Part shown: positions 51,291 through 60,240 of the stretch, piece by piece
Layout of the letters: each line of letters begins with the position of its first letter
How positions within the stretch are numbered: the first letter of the stretch is position 1
Source of the DNA: Clostridia bacterium
Lineage (GTDB): Bacteria; Bacillota; DTU086
Length of the DNA: 60,263 nt
Direction of reading: 5' to 3'
Assembly: GCA_012523575.1 (NCBI GenBank)
Contig: JAAYIF010000008.1
Span: forward strand, 1-60,263
Program-made: the position numbers and the translations under genes
The notes under the pieces: model-generated
The model's database searches: none
What the model was told of the DNA's origin: nothing
What the model saw: the letters and a program-made list of their open reading frames with translations, nothing else

Positions 51291-52652
51291 TTATGCAAGG
51301 TAGCTGATGGTACCCCCTATATGGGAAACTTCATGCTGAAACTCTTCTACCGCTGAGGTTTCGGGATCATAAGCCAAACCTTCTCTCTTATTAGATCCTC
51401 CCTTTCCAAAATCCTCCCCTGCATATTCGTAAGAACTCCACTGTTCAAAACTCCCTACATCCACCTCCGTCTGCTGCCAGGAAATGCCCTGACTTTCCAG
51501 GGACTGCTTCAGCTGGGAAAGATTGTCCCTGATATACTGCCTTACATGGGAATTTTCCGCTAAAATCCTTGCATGGAAGACGTTATTCTCCAGGGTAAGC
51601 TTTACCAAAAGCCTTCCCAAATACTCAGGCTTAAGCTGTAGGGTTACCTCCGACTTACCCTCCAAAGCAGTAAACCTGCTTTTCTGCACCATCTGTTCCT
51701 TAAGGATCATGGAAAGCCTCTCAATGAATCCTCCCCGGGGGACATTTTTGGGGCTTTCCGCCGCAGCCGCTGAATCCTTCACAATTATCAAACCCTTCAA
51801 TACTTCCCCGGACACCTCCGGTGAGGCCTTTTCACCGGCTGCCGTGCCCTTTACGGTATCACCTGGATTAACTGTCTTTCCCGAGGAAAGTTCCTCGTGG
51901 GGTTTCAATCCCCTGGCAAAGGTTTCAGCATCCTTATGGGCTGTTTCGGAGTACGTCTTCACGCCGCCTTCCGGTAAAGTCCCTTCTCCTAACTTTAAAA
52001 CGGGCTTTTCCCCTCCGGCTTTAAGCTCCGGCTTATTAAAAGGCAGTACGCCTTCTCCTCTTTCCAAAAGGGCTTCTAAAAAATCCCTGGGGCTTTCCGG
52101 AACACCCTTATCAGCAACCATGAGGAAAGGTTCCGCCTCGAGAACCTCACCTGTTTCGGATGCGTATACTCTGGGCAAAACAGCTGCTGCAGTTGCATCC
52201 TCTCCCGAAGAAGCTTCCAACGGAATACTCATCAAAGCTCCCGAAAGCTCACCGGAAACAGGAGGCCCATTCCCGGTAAGGAAAAAAGCCTCTTCAGCTT
52301 CTGGTGGCAGCCCTCCCTGGAACATCAGCCCCAAGACTGCGGAAAATCCGGCAGCGCCCTCTGTTTCTGCTCCCTTTTCCGCATTTTCTCCCTGTCCTGT
52401 GCTTTTAAGCTCCCCTTTTAATTCCGCCTTCCCTATATCCTTTTTTGTCGCAGCACCTTCAGCTTCTAATGCTATTTCCCCTTCAGGCCCATTTCTTTCA
52501 TCCATTCTGCTTACGGCCTTTTCAAGCTCCCTTTTAAAAGCCACTGCACCGTCCCCGGAGGAATTCTTTACGGATAATTTTACCGGATTCATCCCTGGCT
52601 TTTCCAAAAGCTGCATTATCGGAAACGCCGGCAATCCACTCACCTTTCTCAC
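51291..52652 (-). CDS. fliK: Flagellar hook-length control protein FliK
   Basis: Molecular ruler secreted during hook growth. A long low-complexity, Glu/Ala/Gly-rich N-terminal region (about 320 residues) and a conserved C-terminal domain with VTLQLKPEYLGRLLVKLTLE, LAENSHVRQYIRDNLSQLK and the LESQGI end. 453 residues. Identity from the C-terminal domain and position before flgD. The plus strand carries a long open frame across it, which is a GC-skew shadow. Confidence 0.88.
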   Translation of the reverse strand: MRKVSGLPAFPIMQLLEKPGMNPVKLSVKNSSGDGAVAFKRELEKAVSRMDERNGPEGEIALEAEGAATKKDIGKAELKGELKSTGQGENAEKGAETEGAAGFSAVLGLMFQGGLPPEAEEAFFLTGNGPPVSGELSGALMSIPLEASSGEDATAAAVLPRVYASETGEVLEAEPFLMVADKGVPESPRDFLEALLERGEGVLPFNKPELKAGGEKPVLKLGEGTLPEGGVKTYSETAHKDAETFARGLKPHEELSSGKTVNPGDTVKGTAAGEKASPEVSGEVLKGLIIVKDSAAAAESPKNVPRGGFIERLSMILKEQMVQKSRFTALEGKSEVTLQLKPEYLGRLLVKLTLENNVFHARILAENSHVRQYIRDNLSQLKQSLESQGISWQQTEVDVGSFEQWSSYEYAGEDFGKGGSNKREGLAYDPETSAVEEFQHEVSHIGGTISYLA

Positions 52653-52686
52653 CTCCTTCCCTGGATTTTAAGCTTTTATATGCTAC

Positions 52687-53121
52687 TTAACTCCCCCTTG
52701 CATAGGCGGAGGTAGCAAACTCATCCAGCCCTTTCTGTATTTCCCTTGAAACTTCATATTTGTATTGGGCAATTTTCTTCTCCTTAAGCTTTTCCAGTAC
52801 CATGGATCTGCGCCTAGCCTCAATATATTTTTTCTGAAGCTCCATCAGCTGGGAACGGGATTGCTCTACAACCTTTGCCTGCCCCTTAACGAGCTCCTCT
52901 AGAAAAAGGGATCTCTCATTCCAATGGGCAAGTTTCCAGGCCTCCATCCTTCCTTCCCCAAGGCTGTCTTTGAACTCATCATATTTTGCCCTAAGAAAAT
53001 CCAACTCCTCCACCAGGGCCCGGTGCTCCTCCCGCTTATCCATAAGCTCCGTCTTAATCTGTTCTTCCACCTGCTTCCTGTACGCCAGAACCTTTTCCAG
53101 GGAAAACTTAAACTTCTTCAT
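52687..53121 (-). CDS. fliJ: Flagellar export chaperone FliJ
   Basis: 144-residue alpha-helical coiled coil: FKFSLEKVLAYRKQVEEQIK at the N terminus is the family start, with heptad repeats throughout. It stimulates the FliI ATPase and recycles chaperones. 22 bases after fliI. Confidence 0.88.
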   Translation of the reverse strand: MKKFKFSLEKVLAYRKQVEEQIKTELMDKREEHRALVEELDFLRAKYDEFKDSLGEGRMEAWKLAHWNERSLFLEELVKGQAKVVEQSRSQLMELQKKYIEARRRSMVLEKLKEKKIAQYKYEVSREIQKGLDEFATSAYARGS

Positions 53122-53143
53122 ACCCTTCCAAGCCTCCTATACT

Positions 53144-54469
53144 CTATCCCTGCTGTCCCTCTAAAATCTCCTTTAATTCCTGCAAAGATTCCTCCAGCCT
53201 GCAGTGCTCCTCAATTCCCTGTTTTAGAAATTCAACCAGCCTCGGATGCAGCTCCACAGCCCTGTCGATTTTGGGATTGGAACCCTTTTTGTACGCGCCT
53301 ATGCTGACGAGATCCCTCGTTTCCTCAAAGGCCGCCATATATTCCTTGGCCTGATGCGCCAGCTTCTGGTGCTCCTCACTTGTTATTTCGGGCATCAAAC
53401 GGCTGATGCTCTGGAGCACGTCCACCGCAGGATAAATGTTCTGGGAGGCAAGCTGCCTGGACAGCACAATGTGCCCGTCCAGAATTCCCCGTACACTGTC
53501 GGCTATGGGTTCGTTCATATCATCAGCTTCCACCAGCACCGTGTACAGGCCCGTTATGGAACCTCTACTGGAATTACCCGCCCTTTCCAGAAGCTTGGGC
53601 AGCATGGCAAACACCGATGGAGTGTACCCCCTGGTGGTGGGAGGCTCCCCTACTGCAAGGCCCACTTCCCTCTGGGCCGCGGCAAAGCGGGTAACGGAAT
53701 CCATCATGAGCATTACATCTTTTCCCTGATCCCTGAAATATTCCGCTATGGCAGTGGCCACAAAAGCACCCTTTATACGCACCAAAGGAGGCTGATCCGA
53801 AGGAGCAGCCACCACCACAGACCTCTTAAGCCCCTCTTCTCCCAGATCCCTTTCAATGAAATCCTTTATTTCTCTGCCCCGCTCCCCTATGAGAGCCACC
53901 ACATTGACGTCCGCTCTGCAGTATCGGGCTATCATCCCCAGAAGCGTACTTTTTCCCACACCGCTTCCGGCAAAAATACCTATCCTCTGGCCACGCCCGC
54001 AGGTGGTGAAGAGATCTATAACCTTGATCCCCGTTTCCAAAACATGGGTTATGCGCTCCCTCTCAAGGGGGTTCGGGGGATCATTGGCCACACTGTAGAA
54101 GCTCTGTCCTAAGGGCACTCCCCCGCCGTTCATGGGCCTTCCCAGGCCGTCCAGCACCTTACCCAAAAGATCCTTTCCTATGTATATACTGTGGCTCTTG
54201 CCCGTGGGGAACACTTTGCTTCCCTGGGAAATGCCCTTCAAATCCCCCAGGGGCATCAAAAGAGTCCTGTCATCCTTAAACCCCATAACTTCCGCAGCTA
54301 TTCTATCCTTCCCGCCATTGGCTTCAAGGAAGCACAGTTCCCCTATGGAAGCCGAAACCCCTGCGGCTTCAATGGTAAGTCCCACAACCCTTAAAACCCT
54401 GCCTATGGATTTTAAAGTATTAATCTTGTCCAAAGCCCTCCCGTAGGGCGCCAAATCAATCCTGTTCAT
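53144..54469 (-). CDS. fliI: Flagellum-specific ATPase FliI
   Basis: F1-beta-like ATPase at the export gate. Walker A GIFAGSGVGKSTLLGMIA near residue 165, Walker B DVMLMMDSVTRFA, catalytic glutamate in ALIGERGREI, GEPPTTRGYTPSVFAMLPKL, and a C-terminal helical domain. 441 residues. Overlaps fliH by 14 bases; FliH regulates its activity. Confidence 0.96.
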   Translation of the reverse strand: MNRIDLAPYGRALDKINTLKSIGRVLRVVGLTIEAAGVSASIGELCFLEANGGKDRIAAEVMGFKDDRTLLMPLGDLKGISQGSKVFPTGKSHSIYIGKDLLGKVLDGLGRPMNGGGVPLGQSFYSVANDPPNPLERERITHVLETGIKVIDLFTTCGRGQRIGIFAGSGVGKSTLLGMIARYCRADVNVVALIGERGREIKDFIERDLGEEGLKRSVVVAAPSDQPPLVRIKGAFVATAIAEYFRDQGKDVMLMMDSVTRFAAAQREVGLAVGEPPTTRGYTPSVFAMLPKLLERAGNSSRGSITGLYTVLVEADDMNEPIADSVRGILDGHIVLSRQLASQNIYPAVDVLQSISRLMPEITSEEHQKLAHQAKEYMAAFEETRDLVSIGAYKKGSNPKIDRAVELHPRLVEFLKQGIEEHCRLEESLQELKEILEGQQG

Positions 54470-55250
54470 ACTCTTGCTGCCTCTTTATTACCTCTTCTGA
54501 AAGGAACTTCCTTATCTCATCCAGCTGACTCTCAAGGGTAGCATCCAAAAGACCCATTTCCGTTTCCACCTTGCAGCCTCCTATGCCCACGCTCTCATCC
54601 TCCAGGATGTGAATGTGGGCATTGGCACTGGCATGTCTGCTGAGCTCATCTATGTACTGATGCAGGAGCTCTGCATCTTTGGGGTTAACAATTATACTGT
54701 AGTGTTTTGCGGAAGCAAGTCTCTCCAGAGCATCCCTCACCATTCTCACCACTGTTTCCCTGTGTTCCTCCGCATGGGCATGGACCACCTTGGACGCAAT
54801 TGCAAGGCACAGGTCCACCACTTCCCCTTCAGCCGAAATTATAAGTTCCTTTCTCCGGTCTTCCGCTTCCTTCAAAACCTTAAAGGCTTTGCTCCTTATC
54901 CTGTCCGCCTCTTCCCTGGCTTCCTCCATCGCCTTTTCAAAACCCTTACGGTATCCCTCGCCGTAACCCCTTTCCTCCGCTTCCTTAAAAATCTCCTTTT
55001 CCTGTTCCCTGGCCATTTCAATAATTTGGGAAGCCTCCTCCTGGGCTTTTTTAATCAGTTCCTCTGCTTCCTTTCTTGCTCTGCTTAAAATCTCTTCTCT
55101 TTCCCTTTCAGCTGCTAAACTTTCCTTTGATAACTGCTCCAAAGATTGGCTCTCCCCGAGAAGGTCTTCCTCATCATTCTCCGCAGGCTCCAAATTAAGG
55201 TCCAGGTGGTAAACCTCGTCCACTTCTACGGAGCGCAGAACCCTAGACAA
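54456..55250 (-). CDS. fliH: Flagellar assembly protein FliH
   Basis: Peripheral stalk-like regulator of FliI. Long acidic/basic coiled coil (EEILSRARKEAEELIKKAQE and GYGEGYRKGFEKAMEEA) with a C-terminal domain similar to V-ATPase E subunit (VRMVRDALERLASAKHYSII; VGIGGCKVETEMGLLDATL). TTG start overlapping the fliG stop by eight bases. 264 residues. Confidence 0.9.
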   Translation of the reverse strand: MSRVLRSVEVDEVYHLDLNLEPAENDEEDLLGESQSLEQLSKESLAAEREREEILSRARKEAEELIKKAQEEASQIIEMAREQEKEIFKEAEERGYGEGYRKGFEKAMEEAREEADRIRSKAFKVLKEAEDRRKELIISAEGEVVDLCLAIASKVVHAHAEEHRETVVRMVRDALERLASAKHYSIIVNPKDAELLHQYIDELSRHASANAHIHILEDESVGIGGCKVETEMGLLDATLESQLDEIRKFLSEEVIKRQQEYEQD

Positions 55251-56253
55251 TTACTTCATCCTCCCCACCGCGGGAAATAATAATCTCGCCTGCTTCATCA
55301 AGGCGCCTGATGATCTGAACAATGCTCTGCTGGGCCTCTTCAACTTCACGGAGTCGCACAGGCCCCAAAAATTCCATCTCTTCCTGGAGCATTTCCCCGG
55401 CTCTCTTGGACATATTTCTCAAGATCCTGTTAAGCAGCTCATCGCTGGCTCCCTTAAGGGCTTTGGCAAGATCCTTCATATCAATCTCACGGAGCACACG
55501 GCGGATGGCCATATCGTCAAGAATATTGATATCCTCAAAGACGAAGAGCCTGTTGCGGATTTCATCCGCCAGCTCGGGATCATCTTGCTCCAAGGTTTCT
55601 ATAATGGTCCTTTCCGTACCGCGGTCCACTTTGTTCAAAATATCCACCACTGTCTGGATGCCGCCGGCAAAGGTGAACCTTTCTCCCACAAAGGTGGAAA
55701 GCTTCCTCTCCAGCACAGCTTCCACCTCTTTGATTATTTCCGGTGACGTGGTTTCCATATTGGCTATGCGCTTTGCTATCTCCGCCTGGGTTTCCTGGGG
55801 CAGCTCACTTAACACCAGAGCCGCCTGTTCAGGATCCAGATAGGACAATATTAATGCAATGGTCTGGGGATGCTCGTTCCCAATGAAGTTCACCAGATGC
55901 TTGGGATCCGTCTTCCTCAGGCCAGAAAAAGGGTATCTTTTGGTTGCCGCCGTGAGCTTGCGTATATATTCATTAGCCTTGGCAGGGCCCAAGGACTTTT
56001 CCAGCACCTGCTTTGCATACTCCACTCCGCCCTTTACAAGATAGTACTGGACCTCATGGAGTTCCAAAAATTCCTTCAGCACTGCCTGCTGGGTCTCGGC
56101 ATCCACCACATCTATATTTGCAATTTCATAGGTTATTTTTTCAATATCCTCTTCCGAAAGCTGCTTCATAACCTTGGCCGAAAGCTCAGGTCCTATGCTT
56201 ATAAGCAGGATCGCCGCTTTCTGCCTCCCGGTAAGCTTTTTGTGCTTTGTCAA
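55243..56253 (-). CDS. fliG: Flagellar motor switch protein FliG
   Basis: C-ring protein that contacts the stator. LTGRQKAAILLISIGPELSA at the start, the middle-domain EHPQTIALILSYLDPEQAAL (EHPQ motif), and the C-terminal torque helix with DMAIRRVLREIDMKDLAKAL and MLQEEMEFLGPVRLREVEEA. 336 residues. Overlaps fliF by four bases. Confidence 0.96.
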   Translation of the reverse strand: MTKHKKLTGRQKAAILLISIGPELSAKVMKQLSEEDIEKITYEIANIDVVDAETQQAVLKEFLELHEVQYYLVKGGVEYAKQVLEKSLGPAKANEYIRKLTAATKRYPFSGLRKTDPKHLVNFIGNEHPQTIALILSYLDPEQAALVLSELPQETQAEIAKRIANMETTSPEIIKEVEAVLERKLSTFVGERFTFAGGIQTVVDILNKVDRGTERTIIETLEQDDPELADEIRNRLFVFEDINILDDMAIRRVLREIDMKDLAKALKGASDELLNRILRNMSKRAGEMLQEEMEFLGPVRLREVEEAQQSIVQIIRRLDEAGEIIISRGGEDEVIV

Positions 56254-57833
56254 CTGGTTTCACCCCAATCTTCCGACAGCCATGCTCTTATCAGCTTTGC
56301 AGCTTCGTCGGGGGCTTTGCTGGCTATTTCCTTAGCGCTTTCATATCTTCTCTTATGCTGCAGCTCTTCTTCGGTGGGAATTCGCACTTCCGGTTCCTTT
56401 TCCTCTTCCTCTTCCACAGCTGCAGCTTCACTTACGGGCATTGGATAAAGTTCCTCAAATTCTTCCCTAGCACGGCGTCTGTATATAATAAATGCAGCAA
56501 TTCCCGAGATAAGCACCACTAAAGCCGCGATACCAATCAAGATATAACGTTTCAAGCGCTCCCTTCTCTCCTGCTCCTCCCGGGCCGCTTCCATTTCCCT
56601 TTCCGCTTCCTCGATATGACTCCTGTCAAAGGTGCGGCTCACCACGGAAATCTGATCTCCCCGCTCGGGCTGATATCCAACGGCAGCCTGCACTATTTCC
56701 TCGATCAAAGCTATTTCCTCAGCATCAAGCTCCCCATCCACAGCCACGGATGTGGAAATGTTTTGCACCTGTCCCGGAGCATAGACCACCGTTTCCTGAG
56801 TTTCATCTATTTCATAATTTCTGGTCACATCGGTTTCCGTCTCGCTACTCTGACCTGGTTCCAGCGCCTGATATTCTCCCACATTGGCCGGGGTACCGGG
56901 AACCCCTGCCGCGGCTCCTCCCGAAACGCTGCTCCTCTCCACCAGCTTCTCGCTTCTCACCACACCGTCTTCACCATACTCTATCCTGGTTACCTGCCTC
57001 TGGTCGAAGTTGAGATCCGCGGAAACCATTACCACAGCACGCCCGGGCCCAAGAATCCTTTCTAGGTGCTTCTCAACCCTGTCCTCCAGGTTCTTTTCAA
57101 ACTCCCTTTTCATCTCCAGCTGTCTTCTGCTTAAAGCTCCCCCTATCTTACCTTCTTCGCCCACTTCTATATCTTCACTGAGAATGTTACCCTTGGTATC
57201 GATGATATTGACCTTTTCCGGAGTAAGGTTTTCCACACTTCCCGAAACAAGATAAATAATCCCCTTAATCTGCTCCTCACTGAGCTGGGCAAAGGGTTTT
57301 AAGGCAAGGACCACAGAAGCGGAAGCGGTGCCTTCCTCTTCCACGAACACACTGTCTTCGGGAAGGACAATGTGAACCCTGGCATCCTCCACCTCGTCCA
57401 GATAGTTTATGGTCCTCCTGAGCTCCTCCTGAAGGGCTCTTTGATAGTTCAACCTCCGCTCAAAGTCGGTGGCCCCGAGTTTGCTTTCATCAAAGAGCTC
57501 AAATCCTTTTCCGGTATTGAGAACTCCGGAGCCCGCCAGCTGAAGCCTCGTTTTATACAGCACATCTTCGGGAACAAGGATGGTGTCCCCATCCCCACCA
57601 ACCTTGTACGGAACTTTCATTTCATCCAGCTTCTCCACCACAGCCCCCGCCTCTTCGGGGGACAGATCCGAGAAAAGGGGAGCATACTTCCCGCCGAAAA
57701 TCTTTTGCCCCAGAAAAACCAGCAGAATTATAACTGCTGCGGCACCCCCAATGATAACAGCCTTCCGCGCAGTTGATAGGGAGCTCCATTTTTCTGCTAA
57801 ATTTTTTATCAGCTGATTGAAGTTCAATGTCAT
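56250..57833 (-). CDS. fliF: Flagellar MS-ring protein FliF
   Basis: Forms the membrane ring that templates assembly. Membrane segments near residues 25-45 and 440-460, ring-building motifs FSDLSPEEAGAVVEKLDEM, YQRALQEELRRTINYLDEVE and VHIVLPEDSVF, and a C-terminal FliG-binding tail (EVRIPTEEELQHKRRYESAK; LIRAWLSEDWGE). 527 residues. 35 bases after fliE. Confidence 0.96.
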   Translation of the reverse strand: MTLNFNQLIKNLAEKWSSLSTARKAVIIGGAAAVIILLVFLGQKIFGGKYAPLFSDLSPEEAGAVVEKLDEMKVPYKVGGDGDTILVPEDVLYKTRLQLAGSGVLNTGKGFELFDESKLGATDFERRLNYQRALQEELRRTINYLDEVEDARVHIVLPEDSVFVEEEGTASASVVLALKPFAQLSEEQIKGIIYLVSGSVENLTPEKVNIIDTKGNILSEDIEVGEEGKIGGALSRRQLEMKREFEKNLEDRVEKHLERILGPGRAVVMVSADLNFDQRQVTRIEYGEDGVVRSEKLVERSSVSGGAAAGVPGTPANVGEYQALEPGQSSETETDVTRNYEIDETQETVVYAPGQVQNISTSVAVDGELDAEEIALIEEIVQAAVGYQPERGDQISVVSRTFDRSHIEEAEREMEAAREEQERRERLKRYILIGIAALVVLISGIAAFIIYRRRAREEFEELYPMPVSEAAAVEEEEEKEPEVRIPTEEELQHKRRYESAKEIASKAPDEAAKLIRAWLSEDWGETS

Positions 57834-57868
57834 GCACTCCCTGTTACCACAGTTTTATGCTGCGAAAC

Positions 57869-58168
57869 CTAAATCTGCATTCTGGAAATCTCCTGATAAG
57901 CCTCAATTACCTTGTTTCTTATCTGAACCGCCAGCTGAAGGGTCAGGTTTGCCCTTTCCGCAGCAATGACAACCTCGTGGATGCTGTCAATTCCCCCTGC
58001 CAGGTACTGCAGGGTAAGGGCATCAACCTCCTTCTGAAGGCTGTCCACCTTTTTCAACGCTTCATTAAAGACATCAAAAAAATCAACAGATTTTATATCC
58101 TTCTTATCTCTGTTCTTTTCAGAAAGCTCAAAAACCGAAGGATGGGCATTTACCGCAGAAATCTCCAT
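57869..58168 (-). CDS. fliE: Flagellar hook-basal body adapter FliE
   Basis: 99 residues joining the MS ring to the rod. FFDVFNEALKKVDSLQKEVD, LAGGIDSIHEVVIAAERANL and LQLAVQIRNKVIEAYQEISR are the family blocks. Third gene of the operon, 19 bases after flgC. Confidence 0.94.
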   Translation of the reverse strand: MEISAVNAHPSVFELSEKNRDKKDIKSVDFFDVFNEALKKVDSLQKEVDALTLQYLAGGIDSIHEVVIAAERANLTLQLAVQIRNKVIEAYQEISRMQI

Positions 58169-58187
58169 TTAGTAATGCACCTCCCCG

Positions 58188-58604
58188 CTAACGCCCTATC
58201 TCAAGGGCCTTCAAAGCCATGGACTTGGCAGTGTTGAGAACGGTAACATTGGCCTCGTACGCCCTTGACGCCGCAATGAGATCTATCATTTCATTTACAA
58301 TATTTATATTAGGCATTGCGACAAACCCGTTCTCATCGGCATCGGGGTGATCGGGATTGTACACCATCCTTGGGGGAGTAGCGTCCTCAATAATTCTCTC
58401 CACCCTCACCCCATTTCCTCTATATCCGCCTTCCATGGCTTCCTTAAGCCTTTCCCTGAACACCGGCATCTGCCTGCGGTACGGCCCGCCGCCCTCGGTG
58501 CGGGTGGTATTCATATTGGCAATGTTATTGGCTATGAGATCCATCCACAACTTTTGAGCGGTAAGGGCTGATGCGCTAATGGCTATTCCCGGAATGAGCT
58601 TCAT
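58188..58604 (-). CDS. flgC: Proximal rod protein FlgC
   Basis: 138 residues. ISASALTAQKLWMDLIANN and NIANMNTTRTEGGGPYRRQ form the rod N terminus; ATPPRMVYNPDHPDADENGF and MPNINIVNEMIDLIAASRAY the conserved second half. Three bases after flgB. Confidence 0.95.
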   Translation of the reverse strand: MKLIPGIAISASALTAQKLWMDLIANNIANMNTTRTEGGGPYRRQMPVFRERLKEAMEGGYRGNGVRVERIIEDATPPRMVYNPDHPDADENGFVAMPNINIVNEMIDLIAASRAYEANVTVLNTAKSMALKALEIGR

Positions 58605-58607
58605 ACC

Positions 58608-59021
58608 CTATCCCCTCCCCTCAGTGATCACATACCTTAAAAGGGACAGCTTATTATTAAGCTGCTGGGCTGCCAGATTGTAATTGATGGCGTTCATAGC
58701 AAGGACCGCCATTTCCTCTTCAATGCTCACGTTATTCCCATCGGCTCTGTGGGAAGTACTGTTATCCCTTTTTATTTCGTGAGTAATCTCATTCAAGGCC
58801 GGCACAGTTCCCAAATGGGCAGGATGGGTGCGCCTTAGGGGCACCCCTTCCTTTTCTTTCAAGGCCTGCGCCAGGAATTCCTCAAAGACCACATAGGATT
58901 TTTTGTATCCAGGGGTATTAATGTTGGCTATGTTATTTGCTACAACCTCCTGGCGTTGATAAGCAGCATTCAAATACTTTTCCAGCAGATCTATCGCAAC
59001 ATCATTAAAAATAAAGCCCAT
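58608..59021 (-). CDS. flgB: Proximal rod protein FlgB
   Basis: 137 residues, first gene of the main flagellar operon. AYQRQEVVANNIANINTPGY is the rod N-terminal signature; the second half has NVSIEEEMAVLAMNAINYNL. The ATG at 59021 is preceded by GGGGGA. The transcript leader carries the c-di-GMP riboswitch and terminator described separately. Confidence 0.95.
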   Translation of the reverse strand: MGFIFNDVAIDLLEKYLNAAYQRQEVVANNIANINTPGYKKSYVVFEEFLAQALKEKEGVPLRRTHPAHLGTVPALNEITHEIKRDNSTSHRADGNNVSIEEEMAVLAMNAINYNLAAQQLNNKLSLLRYVITEGRG

Positions 59022-59047
59022 GTCATCAATCCCCCAAAAAAATTTAC

Positions 59048-59071
59048 AAAAAACCTATCCCAAAGGATAGG
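59048..59071 (-). terminator. Riboswitch expression-platform terminator before flgB
   Basis: Minus-strand CCTATCC-TTTG-GGATAGG hairpin followed by six T, starting right after the aptamer and about 30 bases before flgB. Confidence 0.85.
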
Positions 59072-59079
59072 CGCCGATA

Positions 59080-59175
59080 ATTATAATCTGTAGCATGGCA
59101 GTCATAGCTCTAAAAAGAGCCTTAGACCCATTGCTTTGCGCGCATTTCCTTTCGGAAAGCTTGCCCAACATGGTA
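59080..59175 (-). ncRNA. c-di-GMP-I (GEMM-I) riboswitch upstream of flgB
   Basis: Minus-strand aptamer with the GEMM-I elements in order: GGGCAA (59166-59161); a P2 hairpin TTTCC-GAAA-GGAAA with GAAA tetraloop (59158-59145); GCGCAAAGC (59141-59133); GGGTCTAAGG (59129-59120); a P3 stem GCTC/GAGC (59119-59107); then CTATGACTGCC (59107-59097). The CTAAG...TATGA pair is the tetraloop receptor that docks the GAAA loop. It ends next to an intrinsic terminator. In Clostridioides difficile a riboswitch of this class ahead of flgB turns the flagellar operon off when c-di-GMP is high; the same off-switch logic is inferred here. Outer boundaries (P1) are approximate. Confidence 0.88.
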
Positions 59176-59282
59176 TATTTATCAAAGAGTAGCACATTAA
59201 GGAAATCCCAATTTTTTTTGCATTATTTCTACACTATAAAAGCAAATCCTGCATTAAATACAAAAATTTTCTTTTTTTCCAC

Positions 59283-59321
59283 AAAAAAAGCAGATTTTAG
59301 GAAAAAAGTTCTATATCTGCT
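59283..59321 (-). terminator. Second terminator after fliS
   Basis: Minus-strand AGCAGAT / ATCTGCT stem with a 19-base loop and seven T. Backs up the first fliS terminator. Confidence 0.6.
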
Positions 59322-59334
59322 CATAAACTCGTAA

Positions 59335-59373
59335 ATAATAAAAAAACCCAAAAGCTGTCTCGCCTTGGGTTTC
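59335..59373 (-). terminator. First terminator after fliS
   Basis: Minus-strand AAACCCAA / TTGGGTTT stem with an imperfect loop, followed by TTTTATTATTT, 40 bases past the fliS stop. Confidence 0.75.
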
Positions 59374-59414
59374 AAAGGACTTATATTAGGTTATGCTGCC
59401 ACAGAAGGCTCACT

Positions 59415-59822
59415 TTACCCTCGGGCTTCCGCTTCTCTGGGCACCTCTTTTAAAACCTTCAGCGACTGCTGCCACGCTTCCTTTAGCTCAGCAGCCATTC
59501 CGCACACTTCCTCAATGATCTCCGGATCTTTCTTTATATTAGCCTCAATGAGCCTGCGGTGCATATAGTCGTACAGCATAAAAAGGCTTTTGGCAATTTC
59601 TCCGGCTTCAAAATTTAAACTTCCCATAAGCTCGCCCACAATGGACTGGGCCTTAATGAGGTTTTTGTTTGCCTCCTCTATGTCGTTCCTCGAACAGGCC
59701 TCTTTAGCTACCTTTGCAAAGCGCAAAATGCCATCGTACATCATAATTATAAGCTTTTCCTTGGGAGCCGTCATCACCTGACTCTGCATATATGCTCGGT
59801 AGGAATTATTCAACCCACCCAT
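59415..59822 (-). CDS. fliS: Flagellin export chaperone FliS
   Basis: 135-residue four-helix bundle that binds the flagellin C terminus. YRAYMQSQVMTAPKEKLIIM, MYDGILRFAKVAKEA and LMGSLNFEAGEIAKSLFMLY are the family blocks. Belongs to the late filament genes (with flaG-like gene 37 bases upstream) and is separated from flgB by two terminators. Confidence 0.93.
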   Translation of the reverse strand: MGGLNNSYRAYMQSQVMTAPKEKLIIMMYDGILRFAKVAKEACSRNDIEEANKNLIKAQSIVGELMGSLNFEAGEIAKSLFMLYDYMHRRLIEANIKKDPEIIEEVCGMAAELKEAWQQSLKVLKEVPREAEARG

Positions 59823-59859
59823 CCCCCTTCAATGCTCCATTTTTTCCCCTTAAAATGCT

Positions 59860-60240
59860 TTATATAAAAACGTCCACCAAAAGACCTAGGAGCTTTTCCA
59901 TCTGAGTCATTACCGCCAGGACCTTTTCAGGATCCACAGCCCTCAGCACTCTGTTCTCCTCAGAATCCACCACCTCAACCCTGGCTTCCCCATCTTCCTC
60001 AGTGAGACGGAAACGGATGGGGTTTCTAAAGGACTCATATACGCTGTTCAGCCTGTCTAAGGACTGCTTTACATCCTCCCGGGAAAACCGGCCAAACTGC
60101 CCTTTCTCCCTCTCCTCCTGCTCCTCATACCTATCTACCCTTTTGATCTGCCTGCTGTCCCTTACCACAGGCTGAATGTACTGTTCCCTTATCTGATCTA
60201 TAACCCTGGGATCTACGCCGTTAATCTTCAACGCCATCAC
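59860..60240 (-). CDS. FlaG/YvyC-like flagellar protein
   Basis: About 123-126 residues: a charged N-terminal half and a C-terminal domain of the FlaG type (FRLTEEDGEARVEVVDSEEN, then VLRAVDPEKVLAVMTQMEKL). FlaG proteins influence filament length. The start is unclear: GTG at 60240, ATG at 60237 and TTG at 60231 all follow GAGGGG, and the TTG has the best spacing (eight bases). Gene continues a filament operon whose upstream part lies beyond the window. Confidence 0.75.
   Translation of the reverse strand: MMALKINGVDPRVIDQIREQYIQPVVRDSRQIKRVDRYEEQEEREKGQFGRFSREDVKQSLDRLNSVYESFRNPIRFRLTEEDGEARVEVVDSEENRVLRAVDPEKVLAVMTQMEKLLGLLVDVFI

Larger units (their letters stand above)
59022..59414. other. 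Regulatory intergenic region between fliS and flgB
   Basis: 393 bases without a credible gene. Holds tandem fliS terminators (59283-59373), an AT-rich stretch where the flgB promoter must lie (a TATAGT at about 59245 is the best -10, but no good -35 at 17 bases), and the riboswitch plus its terminator (59048-59175). A plus-strand open frame at 59095-59334 crosses all of these and is not a gene. Confidence 0.7.

Noticed and set aside
51523-52671. 382-codon open frame on the plus strand opposite fliK
   Set aside because: It is low-complexity Ser/Pro-rich translation of the complement of a Glu/Ala/Gly-rich gene; no ribosome site, no domain, while the minus strand holds the FliK C-terminal domain.
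59073-59080. GCCGATAA on the plus strand resembling a sigma-28 -10 element
   Set aside because: No TAAA at the needed distance and no plus-strand gene follows; it is the complement of the riboswitch/terminator junction.
59095-59334. 79-codon plus-strand frame in the fliS-flgB gap
   Set aside because: Spans the riboswitch and a terminator, has no ribosome site or similarity.
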